From Erysipelotrichaceae bacterium (GTDB taxonomy: Bacteria; Bacillota_I; Bacilli_A; Erysipelotrichales; Erysipelotrichaceae): a stretch of 64,000 nucleotides of DNA. The translations under genes and the position numbers were made by a program. Positions 52,420-61,702 of the stretch are shown piece after piece. Location of the stretch: contig JAFWGU010000001.1 of assembly GCA_017512285.1 (NCBI GenBank), positions 37,005 through 101,004 of the forward strand. The letters are read 5' to 3'. The notes beneath the pieces are model-generated. The model searched no databases. It worked only from the letters and a program-made list of their open reading frames with translations, and had not been told where the DNA came from. Position 1 is the stretch's first letter, and the number at the start of each line of letters is the position of its first letter.

Positions 52420-52425
52420 ATTATA
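52420..52425 (-). promoter_or_regulatory. -10 box immediately before the FliB-like start codon
   Basis: TATAAT on the minus strand ends 7 bases before the A of the ATG at 52413, so the transcript would start on the initiation codon. The -35 region is only T-rich. Confidence 0.5.
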
Positions 52426-52441
52426 TATCGCAGGAAAATCC

Positions 52442-52476
52442 AAAAAAAAGAGAAATGCTACGGAAAGCATCTCTCT
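52442..52476 (-). terminator. Terminator of the addBA genes
   Basis: AGAGAAATGC (52449-52458) pairs with GCATCTCTCT (52467-52476, one G-U pair), followed on the minus strand by TTTTTTTT. It ends right after the addA stop. Confidence 0.9.
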
Positions 52477-55400
52477 TAAAGCGTATCTATGTGGTAGATG
52501 CGGGCACAGCAGTCCAGACCTGTCTGATCCCTGAAGGCCTTTCTGTATTCATTAAGCTGACCCTCATATTCCTCATCCAGGCCTTCGCCTTCTGCGTTGG
52601 TCTTATAGTCAACGATGAACCACTCGCTGCCCTTTCGGTAAAGAACGTCGATGATGCCGGTGGTAATCATGCCCGGACCATTCCGATAGGAGAACGGCAC
52701 TTCGCAATACACCTCATCAGCTTTCAGCAGCTCACTCAGGATATCCGGTTCACTGCCGTTACTCTGCGTGCAGCCTCCATTCTGGATCCTGTCATTTACC
52801 TTCCGCAGAATGACTGAATAATAATCATCTTCCTCATCAAGTCTATTGCACATGTCGGCTATGATCTCATCAGCGTCAACGGCGTTGCGTGAGCTCACAA
52901 GCACTTCCATTAATCTGTGGACCAGGGTACCGATGAGTTTAGGATTCCTCTTGGTATTGACTGCTGACGGTTCACTTACAACGCTGTCATATTCAATGTC
53001 ACTTGGCTTACGAATGTGAATGCCTGAAGTCCTGCTGACGGAATCATCGGTAATTATTCCTGAAGCCTCATCATAAAGCCTTGCCCCGTCGACTGTCTCA
53101 GGAACAAACGGCTTTCTTTCCGCCTTATCAAAGCAGCTGAAGAAATCCTTTTCAGCAAACTGCGCCAGATCCTTCCAGGGATTCGCCTCCCCGATTATCA
53201 GGATCCTTCCGGCTCTGGTAGCCGCAACGTACAGCTGTCTGATCCTCTCGGCTTCCTGTGATCCCTTCTCTTTTTCCTTCTTATCGTATTTATCCCTGTA
53301 GGCCAGATAGACACTGTCCTTATTGACCTCGAACATGTAGCATCTTGGAACATCGCCGACATATTCCACTCTCTTGTCAGCTCTGTTATTCCCTCCACGC
53401 TTTCTGGTACCGGCCAGAATGACTACAGGGGCTTCCAGTCCCTTGACCTTGTGCAGGTTTGCCAGATGGATCCTGTTGTCGTTCTTCTCCAGGGATGCGC
53501 ATCTTTCCAGCTTCCGCTCATTGCTCATGAGTTCTTCCAGATAGACGACAGCTTCCTGAACAGACGATATCTCTCCGGTCGCTTCGCTTTCCCTTAACAG
53601 TTCCAGAACATAGTAGACATACTCCATGTCATGGTTTCCGGATACTGCAAATATTCTTAATTCATCTATCAGCCTGGCCATTAAGGCTGACGGCGTCATT
53701 TTTCCGCCGGAAGATGAATACCTGTTCAGCAGATCAATGAATCTGCCTGCCTTCTCATTTTCCGAAGTAAATACACCGCTGGTCTTGACTCTCCTGATGT
53801 CATCGCGGATCGCCATGGCCGTTTCATCATCCATGGCAAAGACCCTGCTGGTAAGAGCTTCATAAATGTAAAGGTTATTATCCGGACAGGCCACTGCCTT
53901 GTATACGGCCACAAGATCTCTCAAAGCCGGACACTCATTGAAGTCAATGTCTCCCTCAACTCTGAACGGGATGTGAGCTGCCGTAAAGGCATTCACATAT
54001 CTGGACAGCTGCTTCTTGGCGCTGGTGATGATCATGATGTCCCTGTAACTTACGGTTCTGTTTTCACCGATGATGACCTTCGGGTTGTCAACAAGGGTAC
54101 TGATGATGTCCATGACCTCAGAAGAATCATCATCGGCATCTGCCGGCTGATATCCGTAGACACCGGTTTCAAAGCCGTCATCACTGTCCTTATTACTGAT
54201 GGGTTCATATCTGCTCTGATCTTCCGTATCATCTGCCAACAAACAGTCCCCGAATACGTGATTGAACCACTGATGCAGGGAATATGTTGAACGGAAGTTG
54301 GACGTCAGTCTGACGACCTCGCCATTATCCCCGTTGAACAGGCTTCTGACATTCTTGAAGGATGCCACGTCCGCATTCTTGAAACGGTAAATGGACTGCT
54401 TGGGGTCACCGACGATGAACAGTGAACCGGGATGAGGAACGCATTTCCTCCAGTCCGGATCATGCTTCTGAGCAGCCAGATAGAAGAATATCTCGGCCTG
54501 CATCGGGTCGGTATCCTGGAATTCATCGATCAGGAAATAACTGTGTCTGTTGTAAATGTGTTCCGTAAGCTTATGATCGCCTGATGCATCTTCCCTGAGC
54601 ATGTTTCTGAGATACAGCTTGTAGTCAAAGAAGGTCAGATTTCCCTGCTTTCTCAAAACTTCAGCCATGCGGTTCATGCATTCAACCGTAAAGTCAAGAG
54701 CGATCCTTGCCTGATAGTCGATCATGTCATCCACAATGTTCTGGAACCCTTCATCAGCCAGTTCATACCAGGTCAGCTTGTTACGGGTCATGTGCGGCTG
54801 CAGCCTGGCAAAAGCCGGCCCGAAGTAATCCTCAATGCCATCAAACGGCTTTACTCTCAGTTTTCTGATGCTCTTCAAGCTGTTCAGAACATAGGTAAAG
54901 TACCTGTCCCAGTTGTATTCGGTCAGGGCATCCCTTCTCTGCAGCAGTGCATCCCAGCACTTTGCCGATTCCTGATTGCTCATGTATCCGACTTCCGGAT
55001 CCTCCAGAAGCTTTCTCAGCAGTCTGACAATGTCCTTCTTGTCCTGTCTGTACTTTGTTTCAATGGTGGTGCCGTCGGGTCTGTCAAAGACGAATTCAGC
55101 ATCCCTGATCTGAATTACCGTCGACAGTAACGCCCTGAATACGGCAACGGGATTGACCTGCGTATTGATGAACAGCTCATACCTGTTTCTCAAGTCAGCG
55201 TAATCATCATTTATCATTATCTGCGAGAATTCCTGCAGATATCTTTCAACTATGTCCGCTTCCTCAATGACGGTTGAGTTGGCTGGTATGCCGGCCTCCA
55301 GCGGGTGCTCTGAAAGAATCATGTTGCAGAAGGAGTCAATGGTTCCCATGAAGCAGGAATCAATGTTCAGAAGTGCCCTCTGACAATTGGCCTTCGTTTC

Positions 55401-55676
55401 TGCGGTCTGCTCGCCCAGCTGCCCGGCATGACGGCTGGCTTTATGTTCGTCACGGCTTCTTTCGGAAAGCCGTTTCTGGAAACGGGCATAGAACTCATTG
55501 GCTGCCGCCTTGGTAAAGGTAATGGTACAGATCCTGTCCACAGGAAAGCCCTGTTCCACCATGGCTACCATTCTTTCAACCAGAATGGTGGTCTTTCCGG
55601 AACCGGCGCCGGCTTCAACGAAGAAGTTTCCAGTGACCTTGCTGATTATCTCATTACGGGCCAGATCGTCACTCAT
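52476..55676 (-). CDS. addA: AddA-type ATP-dependent helicase/nuclease
   Basis: 1066 residues, SF1A UvrD-like motor plus PD-(D/E)XK nuclease. Motif I is VEAGAGSGKTTILVERM, motif II FLIDEFQDTDPMQ, motif VI region LYVAATRAGRILII. The nuclease end is EWFIVDYKTNAEGEG, with the D-x-K catalytic residues. It loads homologous recombination at double-strand breaks together with AddB. It is shorter than B. subtilis AddA (about 1230). Start ATG overlaps the last 8 bases of addB. Confidence 0.9.
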   Translation of the reverse strand: MSDDLARNEIISKVTGNFFVEAGAGSGKTTILVERMVAMVEQGFPVDRICTITFTKAAANEFYARFQKRLSERSRDEHKASRHAGQLGEQTAETKANCQRALLNIDSCFMGTIDSFCNMILSEHPLEAGIPANSTVIEEADIVERYLQEFSQIMINDDYADLRNRYELFINTQVNPVAVFRALLSTVIQIRDAEFVFDRPDGTTIETKYRQDKKDIVRLLRKLLEDPEVGYMSNQESAKCWDALLQRRDALTEYNWDRYFTYVLNSLKSIRKLRVKPFDGIEDYFGPAFARLQPHMTRNKLTWYELADEGFQNIVDDMIDYQARIALDFTVECMNRMAEVLRKQGNLTFFDYKLYLRNMLREDASGDHKLTEHIYNRHSYFLIDEFQDTDPMQAEIFFYLAAQKHDPDWRKCVPHPGSLFIVGDPKQSIYRFKNADVASFKNVRSLFNGDNGEVVRLTSNFRSTYSLHQWFNHVFGDCLLADDTEDQSRYEPISNKDSDDGFETGVYGYQPADADDDSSEVMDIISTLVDNPKVIIGENRTVSYRDIMIITSAKKQLSRYVNAFTAAHIPFRVEGDIDFNECPALRDLVAVYKAVACPDNNLYIYEALTSRVFAMDDETAMAIRDDIRRVKTSGVFTSENEKAGRFIDLLNRYSSSGGKMTPSALMARLIDELRIFAVSGNHDMEYVYYVLELLRESEATGEISSVQEAVVYLEELMSNERKLERCASLEKNDNRIHLANLHKVKGLEAPVVILAGTRKRGGNNRADKRVEYVGDVPRCYMFEVNKDSVYLAYRDKYDKKEKEKGSQEAERIRQLYVAATRAGRILIIGEANPWKDLAQFAEKDFFSCFDKAERKPFVPETVDGARLYDEASGIITDDSVSRTSGIHIRKPSDIEYDSVVSEPSAVNTKRNPKLIGTLVHRLMEVLVSSRNAVDADEIIADMCNRLDEEDDYYSVILRKVNDRIQNGGCTQSNGSEPDILSELLKADEVYCEVPFSYRNGPGMITTGIIDVLYRKGSEWFIVDYKTNAEGEGLDEEYEGQLNEYRKAFRDQTGLDCCARIYHIDTL

Positions 55677-58200
55677 TGTCCGTCACCTCGCTTCCCCTGT
55701 TCTTTCCGCATACTGAAGCGAACCTGCAGTAGCGGCAGTCATCATCATTATCCGTACACGGGAAATGACCGCTGTCCAATGCATCTCTTACTTCCAGCAG
55801 CTTGGTCTTCAGCTGGTTTTCCATGTCAGCGTCATAACGGCAGTTCACCGGCTCGTTATAACGCAGATATCTGTACGTACAGTATGATATCGGCAGTCTG
55901 TTTTCTTTACGGTGACTCATCATGTAGGCATAGAGAACGACCTGAAGACAGCTGTCAATATCATCAGGCTTATGATCATATCTTCTCTTGGTCTTGTAGT
56001 CAGCAATCAGATACTGCCCGTTTTCATCTATTTCAACTCTGTCAGGATACCCGTATATGCCGATGCCGCTGTCCCAGTGCATGACTGAGAACTTTTCCTC
56101 AGCCGCAATGACCTCATTATGAGGATCGTTCCGGAACCCCTTGACCGCCATGTCCATGAATTCCGTTCTGGCAGAATCAGTCATTTCCTTATTGATTGGC
56201 GTTCTAGTCTTCAGATATTCATCAAACATCTGTCTGGCATGGTCGGCGAATTCCCTTTCACTGACCCTGGGGTTATCAGCCAGATACTCCATGACTGAGT
56301 GGACCAGCGTTCCCATGTCCCTGGCGTCGATAACCGTAAACGGATCATCCGGATCCGGTTCCTCAATGCCCAGAATGCTGGAAAGATAGAATCTTTTCCT
56401 GCAGCTGAAGAATATCTCCAGCGCTGAAGGAGAGAAGGTTCTGCTGCCATCGTACGGCACGGTGATCACGTCACCCTGCGGTATTCCCTTAAGGATCTGA
56501 TCACTTCCCAGTGAACTCAGAACCTGCTTGGACAGTGACAGCTTATTCTGCAGATAGGATGTTTCACTTTCCTTCAGCATTCTTTCATAGTCTTCAATCG
56601 TATTGCCGGGATACTGTTTCTGATATATCTCAAAGAGAACGGAAGAAGCGTTCTCCTCCTTGATCGCTGCCATGTCGTAACATGAATATGACAGCGTAAT
56701 GTCATTGTTCAAAGATGAATACAGACTCAGCAGGTCATGCAGCTCCTGTTTCTTTCTTTCAGTCAGTGAGGCTGAATCAGGCACGTCAGCACCATACAGT
56801 TTCAGGTCTTCATCCAGCAACAGATAATTCTCCCTGGCTGCCTTGGGAAAGTTATTGGCTGAAAGCCCCAGTACGAACAGATGTCTGCGGCATGATGAAA
56901 GCGCACCTCTGATGCCGGTCACTGTCAGGCTTCCCTCCCTGCTTACGCTTCTGTTAACGTTTGAAGAGAGAATGTTTTCAATTATGTCCGTATAGCTTCC
57001 GGAAGGATTGTACTTCAGATAGCCGCCGATCATGTCTGTAATGATGCGCAGCGCTTCCTCATCGCTTCCGTTTTTGATGACTGAGTATTCACTCAGGAAT
57101 GAGCAGACGTCCCTGCCCAGTTCCTCGGCCAGAACCATTAACACTTCGGCATCGATCCTGTCCTTTTCCGTTATCAGCGGCATGTACTGTTCGGCTTTCT
57201 TCCGGTTTTCACTAAGATCAGGACTGAATTTCAGCTGGCCTGCTCTGTCAGCAGTGTTTCTGAACACTGAACGGCTGATCTCGCTGCTGAACCTTTCTCT
57301 CAGTTTTTCCATGTCAAAACATGAGGAATTCAGCATGTCCCATAGGGCATCAACGCCATGATAGCCATTGGCATCCCACTGATGGTACAGTCTTAACAGT
57401 CTTGCCGGTTCTGAGTTGTTTATGCTGATGCCGCCGGCAAAGGCAATGTCAATATCGTACTTCTGACTGTATTCCAGCATCAGCTGACCGTACTTGTTCT
57501 GATCAGTTACGGCAATGACACAGTCATCAAGATTTATTTCATTCTCAAAAATGTAATTAAGCGTATTCTCAACTTCATTGGAATTACCATATGCCCTGAT
57601 GTATCTAATGTCATGGTATGGCTTTTCCTCCACGCCAAACAGTCCTCTTATGCTCATTTCACGTGCACTGTTGCCTGATAAACGGTTTATCAGTTCCCTT
57701 TCCAGAGGCAGTAAGGGGAATTCACTCAGACTGATGAATTCAGCATCAACATCTCTGACCGTTTCAACGGCCTGTCTGATCACATCTATTGAATCTTTCC
57801 GGCCAGCCAGAGAATTACGGTATTCTCCAAACGCTTCCAGAAAACTTCTGTTCTTTGCGGCAAAGTCACTTTCCCTGACCAGTCTTTCCATCTGTGCGCC
57901 TTCATCAGCCGTTATCAGCTTTCTGAGTGTACTGAAAGATCCCGCCATGTTGATGGCATCAGTAAATGAGGAATTATCAAAGGCCTTTACCGACTTCATG
58001 CAGCTGAAAACGAGATAGACGGCTTCACGGTCCGTCATGACATTATCATTGACGATTCCCTTTCTCAATAACATGTCAGCAGCCAGAGAGTAAGCCGAAT
58101 TGTATATTCTCACACCAAAAGAACCCTTACCGCACAGGGCAAGGCTTCTTATCAGTTCCGTTCTGTTGGCTCCGGGTGCCAGTATGATCTTTTCTCTCAT
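55669..58200 (-). CDS. addB: AddB-type nuclease subunit with iron-sulfur cysteines
   Basis: 843 residues. The C-terminus carries a PD-(D/E)XK nuclease (FSPSALEIFFSCRKRFYL, GTLVHSVME, RVEIDENGQYLIADYKT) and the four-cysteine iron-sulfur pattern: one Cys in SCRKRF, three in CRYCRFASVC near the end. The N-terminus, where AddB has a Walker A motif, reads ILAPGANRTELIRSL and has no G-x-G-K-S/T. This resembles RexB more than classical AddB. Length is shorter than B. subtilis AddB (about 1166). It precedes addA in one unit. Confidence 0.85.
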   Translation of the reverse strand: MREKIILAPGANRTELIRSLALCGKGSFGVRIYNSAYSLAADMLLRKGIVNDNVMTDREAVYLVFSCMKSVKAFDNSSFTDAINMAGSFSTLRKLITADEGAQMERLVRESDFAAKNRSFLEAFGEYRNSLAGRKDSIDVIRQAVETVRDVDAEFISLSEFPLLPLERELINRLSGNSAREMSIRGLFGVEEKPYHDIRYIRAYGNSNEVENTLNYIFENEINLDDCVIAVTDQNKYGQLMLEYSQKYDIDIAFAGGISINNSEPARLLRLYHQWDANGYHGVDALWDMLNSSCFDMEKLRERFSSEISRSVFRNTADRAGQLKFSPDLSENRKKAEQYMPLITEKDRIDAEVLMVLAEELGRDVCSFLSEYSVIKNGSDEEALRIITDMIGGYLKYNPSGSYTDIIENILSSNVNRSVSREGSLTVTGIRGALSSCRRHLFVLGLSANNFPKAARENYLLLDEDLKLYGADVPDSASLTERKKQELHDLLSLYSSLNNDITLSYSCYDMAAIKEENASSVLFEIYQKQYPGNTIEDYERMLKESETSYLQNKLSLSKQVLSSLGSDQILKGIPQGDVITVPYDGSRTFSPSALEIFFSCRKRFYLSSILGIEEPDPDDPFTVIDARDMGTLVHSVMEYLADNPRVSEREFADHARQMFDEYLKTRTPINKEMTDSARTEFMDMAVKGFRNDPHNEVIAAEEKFSVMHWDSGIGIYGYPDRVEIDENGQYLIADYKTKRRYDHKPDDIDSCLQVVLYAYMMSHRKENRLPISYCTYRYLRYNEPVNCRYDADMENQLKTKLLEVRDALDSGHFPCTDNDDDCRYCRFASVCGKNRGSEVTDNE

Positions 58201-58320
58201 CTCTGTTTTACCTTAGACCTATTATATCATGATTGCCAATTTCCTTGATATCCGACAGATACCATTTCACATAATTCTTAAAATAAATATGGTATTATAT
58301 TCATGGAGAGGAGTGATATC

Positions 58321-58617
58321 ATGAGCATGGTTTATTACAGAATTATTCCGATCATAATGACCATTTTCAGTTTTGTGATTTTCTTCATCGTATTTGCGAC
58401 CATCATTTCTTCCTTTGCCAAGATGAACAAGAGGAAGGGAACCGTCATTAACAACCCTGCCTGGAAGACAGTTGAAAAGAATAACACTGAAATGAATCAC
58501 CAGCAGCACTATGACTATTCCAGGGCCTATTCCAAGGCAAACAGTGCCAAGGCTGATAACGGCATCAAGGACAAGCCATTAAGCGAAGCTGAAAGAAACG
58601 TTCTTTATGGAAAGTAG
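58321..58617 (+). CDS. Small membrane protein with polar C-terminal tail (98 aa)
   Basis: 98 residues. One hydrophobic helix near residues 8-31 is followed by a basic and polar tail rich in Asn, Lys and Tyr. I do not recognise a family. ATG at 58321 was chosen because GAGGAG is 7 bases upstream. The next small gene starts inside its last codons, so the two are coupled. Confidence 0.6.
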   Translation: MSMVYYRIIPIIMTIFSFVIFFIVFATIISSFAKMNKRKGTVINNPAWKTVEKNNTEMNHQQHYDYSRAYSKANSAKADNGIKDKPLSEAERNVLYGK

Positions 58618-58783
58618 AAGAACGCTCATTCTTATTGCCTACGTCATAACTGCCGCAGTAATATCCTGGCTGATCCCGCCATACATGGGACTGCTGTTCT
58701 TCGGCTTTTTCATTCTGAAGGGCTGGCTGGAGTATAAGGCTCAGCATGTTCCAGACAGCATCGAAGATGTTCCTGAACAGTAA
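58607..58783 (+). CDS. Small two-segment membrane protein (58 aa)
   Basis: A 58-codon frame that overlaps the preceding gene by 11 bases. Two hydrophobic segments (about residues 6-23 and 27-38) are followed by an acidic tail ending in EDVPEQ. Codon use is like that of neighbours. The overlap and the terminator directly after its stop support a two-gene unit with the 98-aa protein. Family not recognised. Confidence 0.55.
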   Translation: MESRRTLILIAYVITAAVISWLIPPYMGLLFFGFFILKGWLEYKAQHVPDSIEDVPEQ

Positions 58784-58796
58784 TTAACTGTCACAA

Positions 58797-58820
58797 AAAA
58801 GCAGACACAGGTCTGCTTTT
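58797..58820. terminator. Bidirectional terminator, small membrane genes/prs
   Basis: AAAAGCAGAC (58797-58806) pairs with GTCTGCTTTT (58811-58820), loop of 4, T-rich on both strands. Confidence 0.9.
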
Positions 58821-58831
58821 CATTTTGTCTT

Positions 58832-59791
58832 CTAGTTCTCGTGGAACAGATTGTATACGTTGGAAATAGGATTGTTTGTGCTGATGGCTTCAATCGTCTT
58901 AGCCAGCATGAATCCTACTGACAGTACCTTGAGGTTTGGAACAGCCTTCATCTGCTCTTCCGTTAATTCAATTGTATTGGTTACGACGAACTCCTTGATC
59001 TCGCTGTTGGCAATTCTTTCCAGAGCGTTGTGTGAGAATACGCCGTGAGTAGCTGCACAGTAGATGTCTCTTGCGCCGTGATCCTTCAGGATCTTGATGC
59101 AGCCGATGAGTGATCCGCCTGTGTCTACCAGGTCATCAACGATGATGCAGTCCTTACCTTCAACGTCACCAACCAGGTTCATTGCCTCGGCAACGTTTGG
59201 CTGTGTACGTCTCTTGTCAACGATGGCGATCGGAGCGTTGTGAATGCTGTCAGCCAGGGTTCTGGCTCTTGTTGCTCCGCCATGGTCAGGTGATACTACG
59301 ACTACATCCTTCAGATTCTTGTTTCTGAAATACTGGCCGAGCATATCCATGGCTGTCATGTTATCAGTAGGGATCTTGAAGAAACCCTGGATCTGAGTAG
59401 CGTGCAGGTCCATGCAGATGACTCTGTCAGCGCCGGCTGCCTGTAACAGGTCAGCCACCAGTCTTGATGTGATTGGCTGTCTTGGCTTTGCCTTTCTGTC
59501 CTGACGGGCATAGCCGAAATACGGAATTACACAGGTAACTTCCTTGGCGCTTGCTCTTCTTACGGCATCAAGCGCAATCAGTACCTCCATGAGATTCTCA
59601 TTAACCGGGTTGCAAGTAGACTGAATGATGAATACATGCTTGCCTCTTACTGACTGTCCCGGTTCGATCAGGATCTCACCATCTGCGAAATGCTTTACAT
59701 CAATCTTTCCTTCTTCTATGCCAAGATACTTGACGATCTCTGCTGTCAGATTCTTACTTGATGTTAAAGAAAATACTACGATATTATCCAT
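58832..59791 (-). CDS. prs: Ribose-phosphate pyrophosphokinase
   Basis: 319 residues. It makes PRPP from ribose 5-phosphate and ATP. Features: FADGEILIEPGQSVRGKHVFI, the flexible catalytic loop PYFGYARQDRKAKPRQPI, DLHATQIQGFF, and the PRPP-binding loop CIIVDDLVDTGGSLIG. Class I length. Last gene of the operon starting at tatD, 38 bases after glmU. Confidence 0.96.
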   Translation of the reverse strand: MDNIVVFSLTSSKNLTAEIVKYLGIEEGKIDVKHFADGEILIEPGQSVRGKHVFIIQSTCNPVNENLMEVLIALDAVRRASAKEVTCVIPYFGYARQDRKAKPRQPITSRLVADLLQAAGADRVICMDLHATQIQGFFKIPTDNMTAMDMLGQYFRNKNLKDVVVVSPDHGGATRARTLADSIHNAPIAIVDKRRTQPNVAEAMNLVGDVEGKDCIIVDDLVDTGGSLIGCIKILKDHGARDIYCAATHGVFSHNALERIANSEIKEFVVTNTIELTEEQMKAVPNLKVLSVGFMLAKTIEAISTNNPISNVYNLFHEN

Positions 59792-59829
59792 TCCCCTGTA
59801 CTCCCTCTTCTATTCTGTTTTGTTATGCC

Positions 59830-60831
59830 TTATTCAGATTTCCTGGTATCATCCAGAACTGCCCACGGTCCTATGGTTTCGTGATCCCCAACCGTGACAT
59901 CTAACAGTCTTGATGAAACAATGTTATTGAAATCACCGATTCTGGAATTAAGAATGTATGTTCCTTCGGTAATGGTATTCTCCACACCGATGACCGTTCT
60001 TCCCTCGATCCTGACATTACCGTAGATGACAGTGTCAGCACCGATCTCAGCATCCGGAGATATGAATGTGGTCTCCGGTGAAACGATCGTTACACCCATG
60101 TCCATCCAGTGATCATTTATCTTCTTCTGTAACCAGGCAGTCGCTGCGGCGAGTTCCCTGCGGTTATTGATTCCGGACAGTTCCTTCCAGTCTCCCGAGC
60201 AGGCTCCAACCTTGTGACCGTGCCTTCTGAATATCTCTACCAGATCGGTTATGTAGTATTCATGCTGGGCATTGTTGTTTTCAATTTCAGGCAGATACTT
60301 CCATAACAGTTCGTTATCAGCGCAGTAGATTCCGGCATTGATCTCCCTGACCTTCAGTTCCTCTTCATTGGCATCCTTCTTCTCTACGATCTTAAGAACG
60401 GTGCCTTCAGCATTTCTGATGATCCTACCGTAACTTGCAGCATCATCAGGTTCCGTTGTCAGAAGAACAAGTGGATACTCTTCAGCCATTTCCAGCATTC
60501 TGCGGTAGGTTTCCGGCTGGATCATCGGACAGTCACCGTTGATGATGAATGTCTTGCCGGTATTATTCTTCAGAGCCGTTGCCTGCATTGCGGCATGACC
60601 GCTGCCTAACTGTGGATTCTGAATGGCATATCTGACACTGTCGCCAAAGTAGGTCATTATCTCATCAGCGCCATGGCCAATTACGAATACGGTGTCATCA
60701 ACACCGACCTTCTTCAGAGTATCGTAGATGTGTACCAGCATCGGCTTATCCAGTACTCTGTGCATTGTCTTGGCATGTGCCGTACGCATTCTTGTACCCT
60801 TGCCGGCTGCCATTACTATAGCTGAAATCAT
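59830..60831 (-). CDS. glmU: GlmU-like UDP-GlcNAc pyrophosphorylase lacking most of the acetyltransferase domain
   Basis: 333 residues against about 455 for bifunctional GlmU. The uridylyltransferase half is complete: IVMAAGKGTRMRTAHAKTMH, the QNPQLGSGHAAM segment, INGDCPMI, NAGIYC and the YYITDLVEIFR loop. The left-handed beta-helix starts (FISPDAEIGADTVIYGNVRI) but ends at IGPWAVLDDTRKSE, where E. coli GlmU continues with the arginine, lysine and histidine of the acetyl-transfer site. No frameshifted remainder follows in the 38 bases before prs. The enzyme probably only makes UDP-GlcNAc from GlcNAc-1-P. ATG at 60831 has GGAGGAG upstream. Confidence 0.85.
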   Translation of the reverse strand: MISAIVMAAGKGTRMRTAHAKTMHRVLDKPMLVHIYDTLKKVGVDDTVFVIGHGADEIMTYFGDSVRYAIQNPQLGSGHAAMQATALKNNTGKTFIINGDCPMIQPETYRRMLEMAEEYPLVLLTTEPDDAASYGRIIRNAEGTVLKIVEKKDANEEELKVREINAGIYCADNELLWKYLPEIENNNAQHEYYITDLVEIFRRHGHKVGACSGDWKELSGINNRRELAAATAWLQKKINDHWMDMGVTIVSPETTFISPDAEIGADTVIYGNVRIEGRTVIGVENTITEGTYILNSRIGDFNNIVSSRLLDVTVGDHETIGPWAVLDDTRKSE

Positions 60832-60874
60832 AAGCTCCTCCATGAAACTACTTCATAATTATACACCAATTTAC

Positions 60875-61702
60875 CTATATAATATGGCACTTGGTGACGA
60901 AATCATACTTTTTTTGATAATGATGCATCATTTTTCTGACATTTTCATTTCCGTTAATGAGCATGAATACGGCTGAACCGCTCCCCGTCATCAGAACCTT
61001 GTCAAATCCGGCAGATCTGGCCTCATCAATGATCTCGCCGATTACCGGGACAAGACTTATTGCCGGTTTCTGCAGCGTATTGCCCATGACCTTTTCCAGG
61101 CCTTCCTGCTTCAGGTAACACTCCTCAACCTTATCCATGTCCGGATGCTCGCCCTCAGAACTGTCAGCCAGGGCAAAAGCCCTGCCCGTGCTTACTCCTT
61201 CAGATGGCTTGACAATAATGACGTCATATCTGTCATGTTCGCCAAGCAGTCTGATCTTCTCTCCTATGCCCTGAACTCTGGCCGGCTTCTGATGAACGCA
61301 GAACGGTACGTCAGCTCCCAGGCTTACTCCGATCTCTGCCAGCTGTTCATCTGTGAGATTCAGCTTTTCCAGCCTGTTGATCAGTCTCAGTACGGCTGCA
61401 CAGTCAGCACTTCCCCCTGCCATGCCTGCCTGCTCTGGTATTCTCTTCATCAGCTTTACCCTGTAACAGGATTTCAGATCAAATCTCTTCTTCATCAGTT
61501 CAACAGCCCTGTACATAAGATTTCCCTCATTCCAGCCGAGAGAAGTATTTGACTCAAAGGACATCTCCTCAGCCTTATTCATGTAAACCGTATCGTAAAG
61601 ACTGATCGGAACCATGATCATGTCCAGTTCGTGATAGCCGTCTGCTCTCTTGCCTATTATGTTCAGACTGATGTTTATCTTTGCATATGCCTTTTCAATC
61701 AT
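60875..61702 (-). CDS. ispE: 4-diphosphocytidyl-2-C-methyl-D-erythritol kinase
   Basis: 275 residues, GHMP kinase of the MEP isoprenoid pathway. AYAKINISLNIIGKRADGYHELDMIM is the substrate region and PEQAGMAGGSADCAAVL the ATP loop; LMTGSGSAVFML is motif 3. Overlaps rsmA by 4 bases (ATGA). Confidence 0.94.
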   Translation of the reverse strand: MIEKAYAKINISLNIIGKRADGYHELDMIMVPISLYDTVYMNKAEEMSFESNTSLGWNEGNLMYRAVELMKKRFDLKSCYRVKLMKRIPEQAGMAGGSADCAAVLRLINRLEKLNLTDEQLAEIGVSLGADVPFCVHQKPARVQGIGEKIRLLGEHDRYDVIIVKPSEGVSTGRAFALADSSEGEHPDMDKVEECYLKQEGLEKVMGNTLQKPAISLVPVIGEIIDEARSAGFDKVLMTGSGSAVFMLINGNENVRKMMHHYQKKYDFVTKCHII

